A DNA stretch of 39,825 nucleotides. Origin: an uncultured Pelagibacteraceae bacterium (GTDB lineage Bacteria > Pseudomonadota > Alphaproteobacteria > Pelagibacterales > Pelagibacteraceae). Shown here one piece after another: positions 1 to 8,973 of the stretch. Numbering within the stretch: position 1 is the stretch's first letter; each line of letters starts with the position of its first letter. The stretch is taken from NCBI GenBank assembly GCA_902588625.1, contig CACIPU010000009.1, positions 1 to 39,825 of the forward strand, read 5' to 3'. Below the pieces are notes generated by a model. That model did no database searches. It saw only the letters and a list, made by a program, of their open reading frames with translations, and was not told the origin of the DNA. The position numbers and the translations under genes were made by a program.

Positions 1-1
1 T

Positions 2-493
2 ATTACACAAAAAGCTCTTTACTCACCTTGGGGAAGAATGATGAGAGCAATTAGAGATAATGATGAAGCTGCAAATGCAATGGGTAAAAATGTTGTAAAG
101 CAACATCTTTTAATTTTTGTACTTGGGTCTGCTATTGTGGGAATAGCTGGAGCAATGATGGTTACTTATGATGGTCTCTTTACTCCAGGGAGTTATAGAC
201 CAATGCGTTATACCTTTTTGATTTGGGTAATGGTGATAGTGGGAGGTAGCGGTAATAATTTTGGTGCAATTTTAGGTGGCTTTGCCGTTTGGTTCCTTTG
301 GATTGAAGCTGCGCCAGCATCTTTATATTTAATCAATTTGTTTACAAGCAGTTTAGAAGAAACAAATGTTGTGAGATTACATTTAATAAATAGCATTCCC
401 TACTTCAGATTACTAGTAATGGGAATAGCTCTATTATTAGTTATGAGGTATAGACCTAAAGGAATTTTACCTGAAAAGATAAAAAATATATAA
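2..493 (+). CDS. livM: Branched-chain amino acid ABC transporter permease LivM, C-terminal part
   Basis: The frame is open from base 2, so this is the 3' part of a gene that starts outside the window; a Met codon at 38 is internal. The peptide carries RMMRAIRDNDEAANAMGKNV, the conserved cytoplasmic loop of LivM/LivH-type permeases that contacts the ATPase. Several hydrophobic membrane segments follow, with the family feature VGGSGNNFGAILGG, and it ends in a typical RPKGILPEK tail. LivM is one of two inner-membrane subunits of an importer for branched-chain or other small amino acids and amides. The exact substrate cannot be read from this fragment. A LivK-type binding protein occurs 22 kb away but need not be its partner. 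Confidence 0.9.
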   Translation: MTQKALYSPWGRMMRAIRDNDEAANAMGKNVVKQHLLIFVLGSAIVGIAGAMMVTYDGLFTPGSYRPMRYTFLIWVMVIVGGSGNNFGAILGGFAVWFLWIEAAPASLYLINLFTSSLEETNVVRLHLINSIPYFRLLVMGIALLLVMRYRPKGILPEKIKNI

Positions 494-597
494 ACCTTAA
501 ATATATTTTATCGGGTAAATTAGATAAATTATACGCTATTTTACTATATTTTTTATCCTGGTATAGACGGCTTTTTTAATTTGTGTTTTAATAATGC

Positions 598-789
598 ATG
601 GAAAAAATTAAAGAGCTAAAAGCAAATTATTTATCAGAAAATCAGTATGTTAGAAAAACGACGCTTGATTTAAATGATTTATTAAAGCGAAGATCTGATG
701 AAAAAAAAAACGATAATAAAAAAAATATACTACTCATTGCTGGCACATTTATATCAGCTGGAATAGTTTTTCTTTTAATTATTTTATAA
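598..789 (+). CDS. Small hypothetical single-pass membrane protein
   Basis: This 63-residue protein was not recognised. The first 45 residues are charged and Lys-rich, with a likely helix containing KANYLSENQYVRKTTLDLND. The last 18 or so residues are strongly hydrophobic and would form one C-terminal membrane anchor, leaving the N-terminus in the cytoplasm. It lies between livM and ccmD on the same strand, about 100 bases from each. No clear Shine-Dalgarno sequence precedes the ATG. The coding pattern (charged domain, then a clean membrane helix, then stop) makes a real gene plausible. Position next to ccm genes hints at, but does not show, a role in cytochrome assembly. Confidence 0.5.
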   Translation: MEKIKELKANYLSENQYVRKTTLDLNDLLKRRSDEKKNDNKKNILLIAGTFISAGIVFLLIIL

Positions 790-897
790 AAAAAAACCAT
801 GATTTTAAATAAAACAAAGTACATTCAGGGTTTTTTTAGCAACGTTTGTGACAAAAAAGCAATTGTCTTAAAATTCTTTTTAAGGTAATAATCAATA

Positions 898-1116
898 ATG
901 TTTTCAGAATTACTATCAATGGGTGGCTATAGCCAATTTGTTTGGCCAGCTTTTGCATTTTCTTTTTCAAGTTGTCTTTATCTTTTTTTTAAAACAAAGT
1001 CTGAATTAAAAAAGCACGAAGTATTATTTTCGAAGGAATTTGAAATTGCTAGTTCAGAAAAAATTGAATTTAATAAAAGAAAAATCTCTACAATAGAAAT
1101 TTTATCAACAAATTAA
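898..1116 (+). CDS. ccmD: Heme exporter protein CcmD
   Basis: CcmD is a small membrane protein that helps release holo-CcmE from the CcmABC heme-loading complex in cytochrome c maturation system I. This 72-residue protein has the family N-terminus, MGGYSQFVWPAFAFS at about residues 8-22, running into a single membrane helix. A charged cytoplasmic tail with KTKSELKKHE follows, as usual for CcmD. It is somewhat longer than the common 40-60 residues. AAGG about 15 bases upstream is a weak ribosome site. It is followed by ccmE 35 bases downstream, which supports the call; such short proteins are otherwise hard to assign. Confidence 0.8.
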   Translation: MFSELLSMGGYSQFVWPAFAFSFSSCLYLFFKTKSELKKHEVLFSKEFEIASSEKIEFNKRKISTIEILSTN

Positions 1117-1151
1117 ATTTATTTTAATTAATTCAAAAAAACGAGCAATTC

Positions 1152-1577
1152 ATGTTTGGTAAAAAAGCTAAATCAAGAGTAATTATCTTGATTTTATCTT
1201 TAATAATAAGTGGTTTAATAATTTTTCTTATATTGAGATCATTAAAAGAAAATGTAGTTTATTTTTTTTCACCATCAGAAATAATCAATAAGTCAGAAAT
1301 TTCGTTGAGTAAAAAAATTAGAGTGGGCGGATTAGTAAAAATAAATTCAATCCAAAAAAAAGAAAATAATTTAACTTTCATTATAACTGATCTAAAAAAT
1401 GAAATTATAGTTACTTATGAAGGGCTAGTGCCAAATTTATTTTCCGAGGGAAAAGGAGTTGTGGCAGAAGGTAATCTAAAAGATAAAAAGTATTTTATTG
1501 CCCATAAAATACTAGCTAAACATGATGAAAATTACATGCCTCCAGAAGTTGAGAAAATTTTAGAAAAATCTAATTAA
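1152..1577 (+). CDS. ccmE: Cytochrome c-type biogenesis protein CcmE (heme chaperone)
   Basis: CcmE is a periplasmic, membrane-anchored chaperone that binds heme covalently and passes it to the CcmFGH ligation machinery. The 141-residue protein has an N-terminal membrane anchor at about residues 9-29 and an OB-fold beta domain with [10 protein letters not shown]. The diagnostic C-terminal motif [11 protein letters not shown] is present: His124 is the covalent heme attachment residue and Tyr128 the axial ligand. Length and layout match the family. It lies between ccmD and ccmC, so the order here is D-E-C rather than the common C-D-E. Confidence 0.95.
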   Translation: MFGKKAKSRVIILILSLIISGLIIFLILRSLKENVVYFFSPSEIINKSEISLSKKIRVGGLVKINSIQKKENNLTFIITDLKNEIIVTYEGLVPNLFSEGKGVVAEGNLKDKKYFIAHKILAKHDENYMPPEVEKILEKSN

Positions 1578-1633
1578 ATTTTTAATTATTATTCTTTTCT
1601 TTATCTATACGTTTTTTTATATATTATACATTT

Positions 1634-2341
1634 ATGTTCAAATTTTTTTTCCCAAATAAAATTCTTAAAATAAATAGTAATTTAATTAATATTTTAATTA
1701 TTATAATGAGTTTTATAATTTTCTTTGGCATTATATATTCTTTATTCATATCTCCTCCTGATTACATTCAAGGAGATTCAGTAAGAATCATGTATGTACA
1801 TGTTCCTTCTTCATTTCTTGCATTAGGAATTTTTGCAACAATAGGCGTATCATCTATTTTAAATTTAACATTAAAAATTAAAATTATGCCACTTATAGGC
1901 AAGAGTTTAGCACCAATTGGAATTACTTTTACTTTAATTTCAATAATAACTGGATCTTTGTGGGGCAAGCCAACATGGGGAATCTGGTGGGTTTGGGATG
2001 CCAGATTAACCTCAATGTTAATATTATTTTTTTTTTATTTATTTTATATTGTTATTTGGAAGTATTTTAAAAATTTTGAGAAAGCAAATAAATTTTCCTC
2101 GATAACTAGTATTATAGGTTTGTTCAACTTGCCTATAATAAAATATTCTGTAAACTGGTGGAATACACTTCACCAGCCCTCAAGCATAACGCTCACATCT
2201 CCTCCAACCATACATTATTCAATGTTAATCCCTTTATCGATTATGTTTATTGGAATGATATTTTATTCTTTAATTATATTTTTGATGAGATACAAAACTG
2301 AATTAATTAAATTTAAGTTATACCATAAAAAAAATAAATAA
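1634..2341 (+). CDS. ccmC: Heme exporter protein CcmC
   Basis: CcmC is an inner-membrane heme-handling protein that presents heme to CcmE. The 235-residue, six-helix protein carries the tryptophan-rich WGIWWVWDARLTS motif at about residues 115-127. It also has two conserved periplasmic histidines, in MYVHVPSS (His56) and NTLHQPSS (His180), that ligate heme in this family. These features separate it from the larger CcmF. The gene ends 11 bases before the end of the oppositely oriented ccmH, so the two ccm blocks converge here. CcmA and CcmB, its usual ATPase and permease partners, are not in the window. Confidence 0.95.
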   Translation: MFKFFFPNKILKINSNLINILIIIMSFIIFFGIIYSLFISPPDYIQGDSVRIMYVHVPSSFLALGIFATIGVSSILNLTLKIKIMPLIGKSLAPIGITFTLISIITGSLWGKPTWGIWWVWDARLTSMLILFFFYLFYIVIWKYFKNFEKANKFSSITSIIGLFNLPIIKYSVNWWNTLHQPSSITLTSPPTIHYSMLIPLSIMFIGMIFYSLIIFLMRYKTELIKFKLYHKKNK

Positions 2342-2352
2342 TTTATAAGTTT

Positions 2353-2772
2353 TTATTGAGATTTTTTATTATGATAAATCACAATCCCAATCCCAAAAAT
2401 AAGAAAACAAAAAGGTAAAAACCACAAAACAAAAGTATTTAAATTAATATCAGGTTTTAAAAGTATAAAATCCCCATATCTATCAGTTAGAAATTCGTAT
2501 ATTTCTTCATCATTTCTTCCTTCTTTTATTTTGTTTCTAATTAAAATCCTTAAATCTTTTGCTAATGGAGCGTTCGATTCATCGATTGATTGATTTTGAC
2601 AAACTACACATCTAATATTTTTTGAAATATTTCTTGCTCTTAATTCGTAATTTTGATTATTTAAAATTTCATCAGGTTCAACACTATAAGAGATGTCTGG
2701 AATTTGCGTTATTACAAAAGATAAAAATATTATAAAAATTATTTTTGATATAAAATTATTAGTTCTATTCAT
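2353..2772 (-). CDS. ccmH: Cytochrome c-type biogenesis protein CcmH (thiol oxidoreductase subunit)
   Basis: CcmH keeps apocytochrome c heme-binding cysteines reduced and works with CcmF and CcmG during heme ligation. The 139-residue protein has an N-terminal signal or anchor segment (about residues 9-28). The active-site motif RCVVCQNQS has Cys55 and Cys58, and one C-terminal membrane helix lies near residues 110-132. This is the short single-domain form, with no CcmI-like TPR extension. Its start overlaps the 3' end of ccmG by 8 bases, indicating coupled translation in the minus-strand run. Confidence 0.95.
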   Translation of the reverse strand: MNRTNNFISKIIFIIFLSFVITQIPDISYSVEPDEILNNQNYELRARNISKNIRCVVCQNQSIDESNAPLAKDLRILIRNKIKEGRNDEEIYEFLTDRYGDFILLKPDINLNTFVLWFLPFCFLIFGIGIVIYHNKKSQ

Positions 2773-3295
2773 TTTTATCTATAATTAAGCTAATTTTTTT
2801 ATATATTTTACCTGTAATAGCCCCAACATGTCTGTACTTAATAATACCATTTGAATTTACAACAAATGTCTCTGGAATTCCGTAAACTCCCCATTCTATT
2901 GCTATTCTTCCCTTCTTATCTACCAAGACATCTGAATATGGATTACCTAAATTTTTTAGCCAAATAACTGTTTTTTTCGAACTATCTTTATAATTTATAC
3001 CTATTATTTTTACTTTTTTTTTATCAGATATTTTTTTAAGAAAATCATGCTCATCACGACAAGGTTTACACCAAGTTGCAAAAAAATTAACTAGTATTGT
3101 TTCACCTTTAAATTCTTTCGTTGATATAAATTTTTTACCACTTATGAGAGATTTGGCTTCAAAAGTGGGAATATTTTTATTTATTAAATTAGAAGGAAGT
3201 TCTGATGGATTTCTATCAACTATCAATAAATAAAAAAATACTGATAAAATAAAAAAAAATACTATTAACGGAAATATTGGTATTTTTTTTTGCAT
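2765..3295 (-). CDS. ccmG: Thiol:disulfide interchange protein CcmG/DsbE
   Basis: CcmG is a membrane-tethered periplasmic thioredoxin that reduces CcmH or apocytochrome disulfides. The 176-residue protein has an N-terminal membrane anchor (about residues 7-26). A thioredoxin domain follows with active site WCKPC (Cys76, Cys79) and the cis-proline loop GVYGIPETFVV, which is the CcmG/DsbE signature. It starts 1 base after the ccmF stop codon and overlaps ccmH by 8 bases, so it is clearly part of the ccmF-ccmG-ccmH unit. Confidence 0.95.
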   Translation of the reverse strand: MQKKIPIFPLIVFFFILSVFFYLLIVDRNPSELPSNLINKNIPTFEAKSLISGKKFISTKEFKGETILVNFFATWCKPCRDEHDFLKKISDKKKVKIIGINYKDSSKKTVIWLKNLGNPYSDVLVDKKGRIAIEWGVYGIPETFVVNSNGIIKYRHVGAITGKIYKKISLIIDKNE

Positions 3296-3296
3296 G

Positions 3297-5174
3297 TTAT
3301 ATTTTTTTTAATTTTTCTAAATTTTTAAATATTGATATAGTTCCACCTATGAATATAACTATAGCACCGATCCAGATCCAAATTACAAGCGGGTTATGAT
3401 AAATTTTTAAAACCCAGCCTTCACTTTTATTACCCGTTCCTAGAACAATATATAGATCTCTAAAAATATTGGAGTGTATAGAAGCTTCTGTTGTGTAAAT
3501 ATTGGTTACAGGATAATATCTATTTTCAGGAGTTAGTTCTGTAACAATTTTTTTTTCCTTGTCGTAAACTACAAAATTTCCTTTTAAGGCAACATAATTA
3601 GATCCAACTACTTCATTAATATCCTTAAAAAAAATGCTATATCGATTTATCTCTGTTGAACTATTTGTTTTTAATTTTGTAATTTTTTCTTCTTGCCAAA
3701 CACTTGAAGCGGTTATACCTAATATCAGAAATCCAACACCTAAATGTGAAACAAGCATACCGGTAGAAAAATTTTTTCTTTTTTTAATTAATATAACAAT
3801 ATTATTTGATATTATCCAAAAAGCTAATATAACACCCAATGTTCCAATTAAACTAAAAGATTTATAAATTGAAACAATAATTAAACTCATTATTCCTGTA
3901 AGGAGAACACTAGGAAGAATTTTTTTTAAAATTTCAGATTTTTTATTTCTATTCCAAGCTAATAATGGACCTACTCCCATTACTAAGATTGCTGGTAACA
4001 TTATTGGTACTACTGTTGCATTAAAGTAAGGCTCCCCAACAGAAATTTTATTATTAGTAAATGCTTCTATTATCAAAGGATAAACAGTTCCTAAAAAAAC
4101 TGTTGCACACACTATAGTCATAAGAATATTGTTTATTAGTATTGAACCTTCTTTACTAAAAAAATTAAAATAATTTTTGTCAAAATAATTTTTAGATTTT
4201 TTTCCAAATAATAACAAAGAATATCCACCTAAAATAGCTGTAAATATTAAAATGTATATCCCTCGTGATGGATCTAAAGCAAAAGTATGAACGCTGGTTA
4301 ATATTCCAGACCTAACTAAAAATGTTCCAATTACACTTAAGAGAAAAGCTAACAAAGCTAATAGTAAAACCCATGCTTGAAGTGATTTTCTTTTTTCAAC
4401 AATGATGAGAGAATGAAGAAGTGCGGTTGCAAGCAACCAAGGCATAAAAGATGCATTTTCAACTGGATCCCAAAACCACCAACCTCCCCAGCCTAATTCA
4501 TAGTATGCCCAAAGTGCACCTATAGCTATTCCTATTGTCAAAAAAGCCCAAGCTACCAAAACAAAAGGTTTCATATATGTGTACCAAGCAATATTTTCTT
4601 TATTATTTAAGTTTAAAGTTGCGACACTAAATGAAAAAGCAGCTGACAATCCAACATATCCGATGTAGAGAAGAGGAGGGTGAATTGCTAAAGCAGGATC
4701 TTGTAATATTGGATTAAAACCTAAACCATTTTCTTGTTCTACAATCATCTTTTTAAATGGGTTTGAAGTAAAAATAGTAAATACAATAAAACCTGTAGTA
4801 ATTAAAGATTGAACCTTTAATGTTTTTGAAATAAGTAAAGAATTATTTTTATTATAAAGTTTGAATATAAAATAATTAAATATAGTTAAAACTAATATCC
4901 ATAAAAGCATCGAACCTTCATGGTTACCCCAGACACCAGATATTTTATAAAGTAATGGTTTAGTTGTGTGAGAGTTTTCAAAAACATTTAATATACTAAA
5001 ATCTGAAACTATGTGTAAATACATCAAGATAATGAAGGATCCTAAAGAAGAAATTAACAACCCATTAACAATAACAGATATTACTTTTAATTTTCCTTTC
5101 TTGCTTACGTATATTTGTAAGATAGAAAAGATGAGAGATAACCAAAGAGCTAAATTTCCTATTGAAGCTACCAT
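3297..5174 (-). CDS. ccmF: Heme lyase subunit CcmF
   Basis: CcmF is the large membrane component of the cytochrome c synthetase that attaches heme to the CxxCH motif of apocytochromes. The 625-residue multi-pass protein has the tryptophan-rich periplasmic motif WGGWWFWDPVENASFMPWL near residues 229-247. The neighbouring conserved segment AIHPPLLYIGYVG lies near residue 165. I start it at the ATG at 5174; a TTG two codons upstream at 5180 is in frame but less likely. It begins 15 bases after the ispH stop codon and is followed immediately by ccmG, so it probably shares the transcript that begins at or before crtI. Confidence 0.95.
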   Translation of the reverse strand: MVASIGNLALWLSLIFSILQIYVSKKGKLKVISVIVNGLLISSLGSFIILMYLHIVSDFSILNVFENSHTTKPLLYKISGVWGNHEGSMLLWILVLTIFNYFIFKLYNKNNSLLISKTLKVQSLITTGFIVFTIFTSNPFKKMIVEQENGLGFNPILQDPALAIHPPLLYIGYVGLSAAFSFSVATLNLNNKENIAWYTYMKPFVLVAWAFLTIGIAIGALWAYYELGWGGWWFWDPVENASFMPWLLATALLHSLIIVEKRKSLQAWVLLLALLAFLLSVIGTFLVRSGILTSVHTFALDPSRGIYILIFTAILGGYSLLLFGKKSKNYFDKNYFNFFSKEGSILINNILMTIVCATVFLGTVYPLIIEAFTNNKISVGEPYFNATVVPIMLPAILVMGVGPLLAWNRNKKSEILKKILPSVLLTGIMSLIIVSIYKSFSLIGTLGVILAFWIISNNIVILIKKRKNFSTGMLVSHLGVGFLILGITASSVWQEEKITKLKTNSSTEINRYSIFFKDINEVVGSNYVALKGNFVVYDKEKKIVTELTPENRYYPVTNIYTTEASIHSNIFRDLYIVLGTGNKSEGWVLKIYHNPLVIWIWIGAIVIFIGGTISIFKNLEKLKKI

Positions 5175-5189
5175 ATTCAAGTTATAGTA

Positions 5190-6173
5190 CTACTTTTGAT
5201 TTACAGAAACAGGTAGTTTAAAAGTCACATTTTCCTCGATACCGATAAATTCTTCTATAGAAACACTTGCATATTTCTTGATTTCATTGATGAAGTCTTG
5301 CACTAGTTTTTCGGGAGCCGACGCACCTGACGTTAATCCAATTTTATTACATTCAGTTATTTCATTCAAAGGAAGGTTTTGATTGGAAGTAACAAGAATA
5401 GATTTATTACATCCAGCTTTTTTAGCAACCTCTACTAGTCTTTTAGAGTTAGATGAATTTTCACTACCTATTACAAAAAACATTTCACATTTTGGTGCAA
5501 TCTGCTTTACAGCATCCTGTCTATTAGTAGTTGCATAGCATATATCTTCTTTTACAGGAGATTTAATATTTGGAAATTTTTTTTTTAGAACTTCAATTAT
5601 TTCTTTAGTATCATCAATCGATAATGTTGTTTGTGTAACATAAGCTACGGGTTCTTTTAGTTGAAGATTATTAGCATCATTAACTGTTTCAACTAAAATA
5701 ATATTTTCTTTCGGGATTTGGCCCATTGTACCAATCACTTCTGGATGATTTTTGTGTCCAACAAGAATCACTTTATTTCCGTTTTTGTTATGTCTTTCTG
5801 CTTCTCTATGCACTTTGGTAACCAAAGGACATGTAGCATCTACATAAAACATTTTTTCATTTTGAGCCTCTATCGGTACTGTTTTTGGAACTCCATGTGC
5901 TGAAAAAATTACAGGTCTCGATTTATCTTTGATCTCACTTAATTCTTCAACAAAAATTGCACCTTTTTTTTTTAAATCGTCTACAACATGTTTGTTATGA
6001 ACAATCTCATGTCTTACGTAAACTGGCGAGCCATACTTTTCTAAAACTTTTTCTACAATATCTATAGCTCTAACAACTCCAGCACAAAAACCCCTGGGAG
6101 CTGCTAAAAGTATTTTAATTTCTTTATTTTCCATTTTTTTGCTATTAGAAATAATATCAGCATCAGCTTCCAT
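5190..6173 (-). CDS. ispH: 4-hydroxy-3-methylbut-2-enyl diphosphate reductase IspH (LytB)
   Basis: IspH is a [4Fe-4S] enzyme making the last step of the MEP pathway: HMBPP to IPP and DMAPP. All three cluster cysteines are present, in PRGFCAGV (Cys30), DATCPLVTK and EDICYATTNRQ, with VRHEIVHNKHVV and SGASAPEKLV. The start is uncertain. ATG 6173 has GAG six bases upstream and gives 327 residues. ATG 6134, 13 codons later, begins directly before the conserved domain but has no visible ribosome site. Either way the gene starts inside the 3' end of blh (70- or 31-base overlap). Its place after the carotenoid genes suggests linked isoprenoid precursor supply. Confidence 0.95.
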   Translation of the reverse strand: MEADADIISNSKKMENKEIKILLAAPRGFCAGVVRAIDIVEKVLEKYGSPVYVRHEIVHNKHVVDDLKKKGAIFVEELSEIKDKSRPVIFSAHGVPKTVPIEAQNEKMFYVDATCPLVTKVHREAERHNKNGNKVILVGHKNHPEVIGTMGQIPKENIILVETVNDANNLQLKEPVAYVTQTTLSIDDTKEIIEVLKKKFPNIKSPVKEDICYATTNRQDAVKQIAPKCEMFFVIGSENSSNSKRLVEVAKKAGCNKSILVTSNQNLPLNEITECNKIGLTSGASAPEKLVQDFINEIKKYASVSIEEFIGIEENVTFKLPVSVNQK

Positions 6174-7066
6174 TTTTTCTCAATTAAATATTCTAGCAAT
6201 ATATGTGGAAAAGTTAATGAAGCCAATCCAATAAATATAACTTTATATGTAGATTCATTTAGCTCTAAGTAATTACTTAAAAAATATAATGAAAATAGAT
6301 AGATTAATGCGGTAATTATCGTTAAAGGAATAGCTTTTTTAACAAATAAAACAAAACCTTTTCTAATATTTTTATTTAGTTGAAGAATTAACGATAATGA
6401 ATGTCTTACTGAATGTAAAAAACAAAAATATATCGTAAATGCTAAAATCGGGCTTAATAAATAGTTTAAAATTAGTATTGAAAAAAAATCTAATAATAAA
6501 AGAGATTTCATTTCAATATTTTCTTCAAATAATAAATATAAAGTAGAAAAAAAACTAAGTATTAATAAAATATATAAAAATATATCTTCTATGAAAATAA
6601 TTCCAGAGATATTAAAGTTTAAAAACTGAAATATTAATATAGTTTCGATTTTATGAAAAAGCAACGGGGAGACTATTACTGAAGATCCTTTTAAAAAATA
6701 CAATATTCCATCATAGACTTTTTTCTTGTTTTTTAAAAAGAACATATCTTCTTTTCCAAAATGATATGCGGCAACTATAAGAAAGATTGATAAAAGTATT
6801 TTTGGAAGCATAACCCAAATTAATATTATAAATAAGCTAAGCAATAAGTATCCAATATAAAAAGTAGACATTGATTTTAAGTTAAAAAATTTTAAAAGTT
6901 TTTTACCTTTAATATTATCTAAAGCTCCATGAGAAATACCAATTGTTAATATTAAAAATAAACAAAGCATTAATAAGTTGTTGTTTCTAAAAAAAGAAAG
7001 AGCAGAAATAATAATTGAAAAATTAAAAAAAATTAAGGAGTGGAAAAAATTTATTTTTTTAATCAT
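6104..7066 (-). CDS. blh: Beta-carotene 15,15'-dioxygenase, Brp/Blh family (retinal synthesis)
   Basis: Blh cleaves beta-carotene into two retinal molecules, the chromophore of proteorhodopsin. The 320-residue protein is almost entirely hydrophobic membrane helices. It carries the family histidines in GISHGALDN (His46), AYHFGKEDM (His102), FLHSVRHS (His218 and His222) and LTFPHILLE (His288), the likely iron ligands. It starts 1 base after the crtY stop codon. The tail past residue 297 is Lys-rich (KKWKIKKLKYF), looks non-conserved and is encoded by DNA that also encodes the IspH N-terminus. It may be a run-on after loss of an earlier stop. Confidence 0.95.
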   Translation of the reverse strand: MIKKINFFHSLIFFNFSIIISALSFFRNNNLLMLCLFLILTIGISHGALDNIKGKKLLKFFNLKSMSTFYIGYLLLSLFIILIWVMLPKILLSIFLIVAAYHFGKEDMFFLKNKKKVYDGILYFLKGSSVIVSPLLFHKIETILIFQFLNFNISGIIFIEDIFLYILLILSFFSTLYLLFEENIEMKSLLLLDFFSILILNYLLSPILAFTIYFCFLHSVRHSLSLILQLNKNIRKGFVLFVKKAIPLTIITALIYLFSLYFLSNYLELNESTYKVIFIGLASLTFPHILLEYLIEKKWKLMLILFLIAKKWKIKKLKYF

Positions 7067-7067
7067 A

Positions 7068-8138
7068 CTATTTTCTAAAAAGAGCTTTTATAAAAATCCA
7101 TTTAGGCATTTTTAAAATTATTGATAAGTCCTCTAAAATAGTACTCTTGTTAGATAAAAATTTAATTACAGCATTTGATGAGCCGCTAAACATTCTAAAG
7201 AATATGTTGGGCATTCTTTTTGGGTAATTTTTTAATACTCTTAAAAAGATTTTGTCTAAAAATTTGTATTTTTTTTCAACACTAAAAATTTGTGAATTTT
7301 TAATATTTTCAATGTTTTCCCTTATGTATTTACTTTGTTCTTGAATATTTAAAAAAGTATAGCCAGTACTTAGTCGTGTCATACCACCAGCAACTCCAAT
7401 ATTTATTTTATTTTTTGTACTAAAATTTGTTGGATAAAACATTGGTATAGAACCTTCCTCACTATAAGTTATTTTATAATTTTTTAGTCTTAAACTATTA
7501 CTAATATAATCTTTAATTTGATTACTATAATCTTTCAATAAATTATCATTAATTGTGGATAACCAAGTGGTCTCTATTAGTGCCTTTTTTCCATCGTAAG
7601 GAAGTGTATAAAAAAAATGTACATTATTTCTTTGTTCACAATCAAAATCCATTAAACTTAAAACATTGTCATCAAAAAAACTATCTTGCGTTTCAATTTC
7701 AACACCATGAAAATGTTGCCAAAGGTGATTTTGACTATTTTTAAAAGATGGCACACTGTTAAAAATAAAAGAGTTGTTCGTGTTTAAATCTTTTATATCG
7801 GTATAAAAACTAATATTTTTATTTTTTTTTAATCTTTCGATTATTTTTTTATAAAATAATCCGCTATCAATACTTTGGTAAGGAAAATCATCACACTTGA
7901 TAATTTTAGATTTATTAGATGTTTTAATAGAAAAATTATTCCAATTTTTTTTTACACAGTCATCAAAATTATGATTTATTACTTTCCAAAAAGACCATGT
8001 TTTATCTCTCTTGTACTCACTTCTTGGTTCAATAATTGCTAGAGTTTTATTTTCTAGTTTTTTATGAATTTCTAATTCATAGGCTAAAGATAAACCAGCA
8101 CAACCTCCACCGATAATTACATAATCAAATTCTTTCAT
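7068..8138 (-). CDS. crtY: Lycopene beta-cyclase CrtY
   Basis: CrtY closes both ends of lycopene to give beta-carotene. The 356-residue protein begins with a Rossmann FAD-binding motif, YVIIGGGCAGLSLAYELE (residues 6-23). It continues with cyclase family features such as KTWSFW near residue 47 and GVAGGMTRLSTGYTF in the C-terminal half. It overlaps the 3' end of crtB by 14 bases and is followed directly by blh, which fits the lycopene to beta-carotene to retinal order of reactions. Confidence 0.95.
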   Translation of the reverse strand: MKEFDYVIIGGGCAGLSLAYELEIHKKLENKTLAIIEPRSEYKRDKTWSFWKVINHNFDDCVKKNWNNFSIKTSNKSKIIKCDDFPYQSIDSGLFYKKIIERLKKNKNISFYTDIKDLNTNNSFIFNSVPSFKNSQNHLWQHFHGVEIETQDSFFDDNVLSLMDFDCEQRNNVHFFYTLPYDGKKALIETTWLSTINDNLLKDYSNQIKDYISNSLRLKNYKITYSEEGSIPMFYPTNFSTKNKINIGVAGGMTRLSTGYTFLNIQEQSKYIRENIENIKNSQIFSVEKKYKFLDKIFLRVLKNYPKRMPNIFFRMFSGSSNAVIKFLSNKSTILEDLSIILKMPKWIFIKALFRK

Positions 8139-8973
8139 TTAAATTTATTTCCTCATTAATTATTTGGTGTTCAGCTTCTTTATTATGCTCTTTTAGATTC
8201 ATAGTAAAAAGTATAAAAAAGTCAAAGATAGCTAATATTGTTTGAAAAAACTTTCCTAAACTAGAAACATATATTTTTCCTGATTTATTATAATTTTCAA
8301 TATTTTTTTTACTTAAAATATTACTTCCAATTTGCCGATAAACTCTTCTTGCTACTAAAATTGCAAATCTACATCTAATTGGAATATCTCTTATTGATGA
8401 AAATGAACTATCATAAAATGTATCAGCAGTTTTTAAAGTATTTCTTATAGACTCAAAATTTGAATTTATATATTTTCTATTTTTTTTATTGTCTTCAACC
8501 ACATCTCTAGCAATATTTGTTAACTGCATAGCAATACCTAGATCTATTGCAGACTTGAGTGAATTTTGTTTTTTAACATTAAGTATTTTTGCCATCATTA
8601 AGCCTACGGTACCTGCAACTCTATACGAGTAGATTAAAAGTTCTTTTTTTGAACTTATTTTTACTTCATTTTTTAAATCTGTTTCAACACCATCGAATAA
8701 ATCATAAACAATTTTTTTTGATATTCCAAAATCATCTATTACTTCATATATATTTTTTATAATTTGATTACTAAAATCTTTTTTTATAAATTGATTTTTA
8801 AATTCATTAAATTGTTTTACTTTAATATTCAATTTTGATTCTTGATCTGCAATATCATCTACAGTTCGACAAAAATCATAAAGGGATGAACATTTGTTAT
8901 ATATTTTTTTTGGTAAAAAAAAACCTGCCCAGCTAAATGATTTTGCATAGATTGATAAATAGTTTTTATACAT
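8125..8973 (-). CDS. crtB: Phytoene synthase CrtB
   Basis: CrtB condenses two geranylgeranyl diphosphates to phytoene, the first committed carotenoid step. The 282-residue protein is all helical and has the two Asp-rich magnesium-diphosphate motifs: FCRTVDDIADQ (Asp39, Asp40, Asp43) and TNIARDVVEDNKKNRKY (Asp157, Glu160, Asp161). RVAGTVGLMMAKI is also typical. Its ATG shares one base with the crtI stop codon (TAATG), indicating translational coupling. No geranylgeranyl diphosphate synthase (crtE) is present in the window, so its substrate must come from a gene elsewhere. Confidence 0.96.
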   Translation of the reverse strand: MYKNYLSIYAKSFSWAGFFLPKKIYNKCSSLYDFCRTVDDIADQESKLNIKVKQFNEFKNQFIKKDFSNQIIKNIYEVIDDFGISKKIVYDLFDGVETDLKNEVKISSKKELLIYSYRVAGTVGLMMAKILNVKKQNSLKSAIDLGIAMQLTNIARDVVEDNKKNRKYINSNFESIRNTLKTADTFYDSSFSSIRDIPIRCRFAILVARRVYRQIGSNILSKKNIENYNKSGKIYVSSLGKFFQTILAIFDFFILFTMNLKEHNKEAEHQIINEEINLNERI

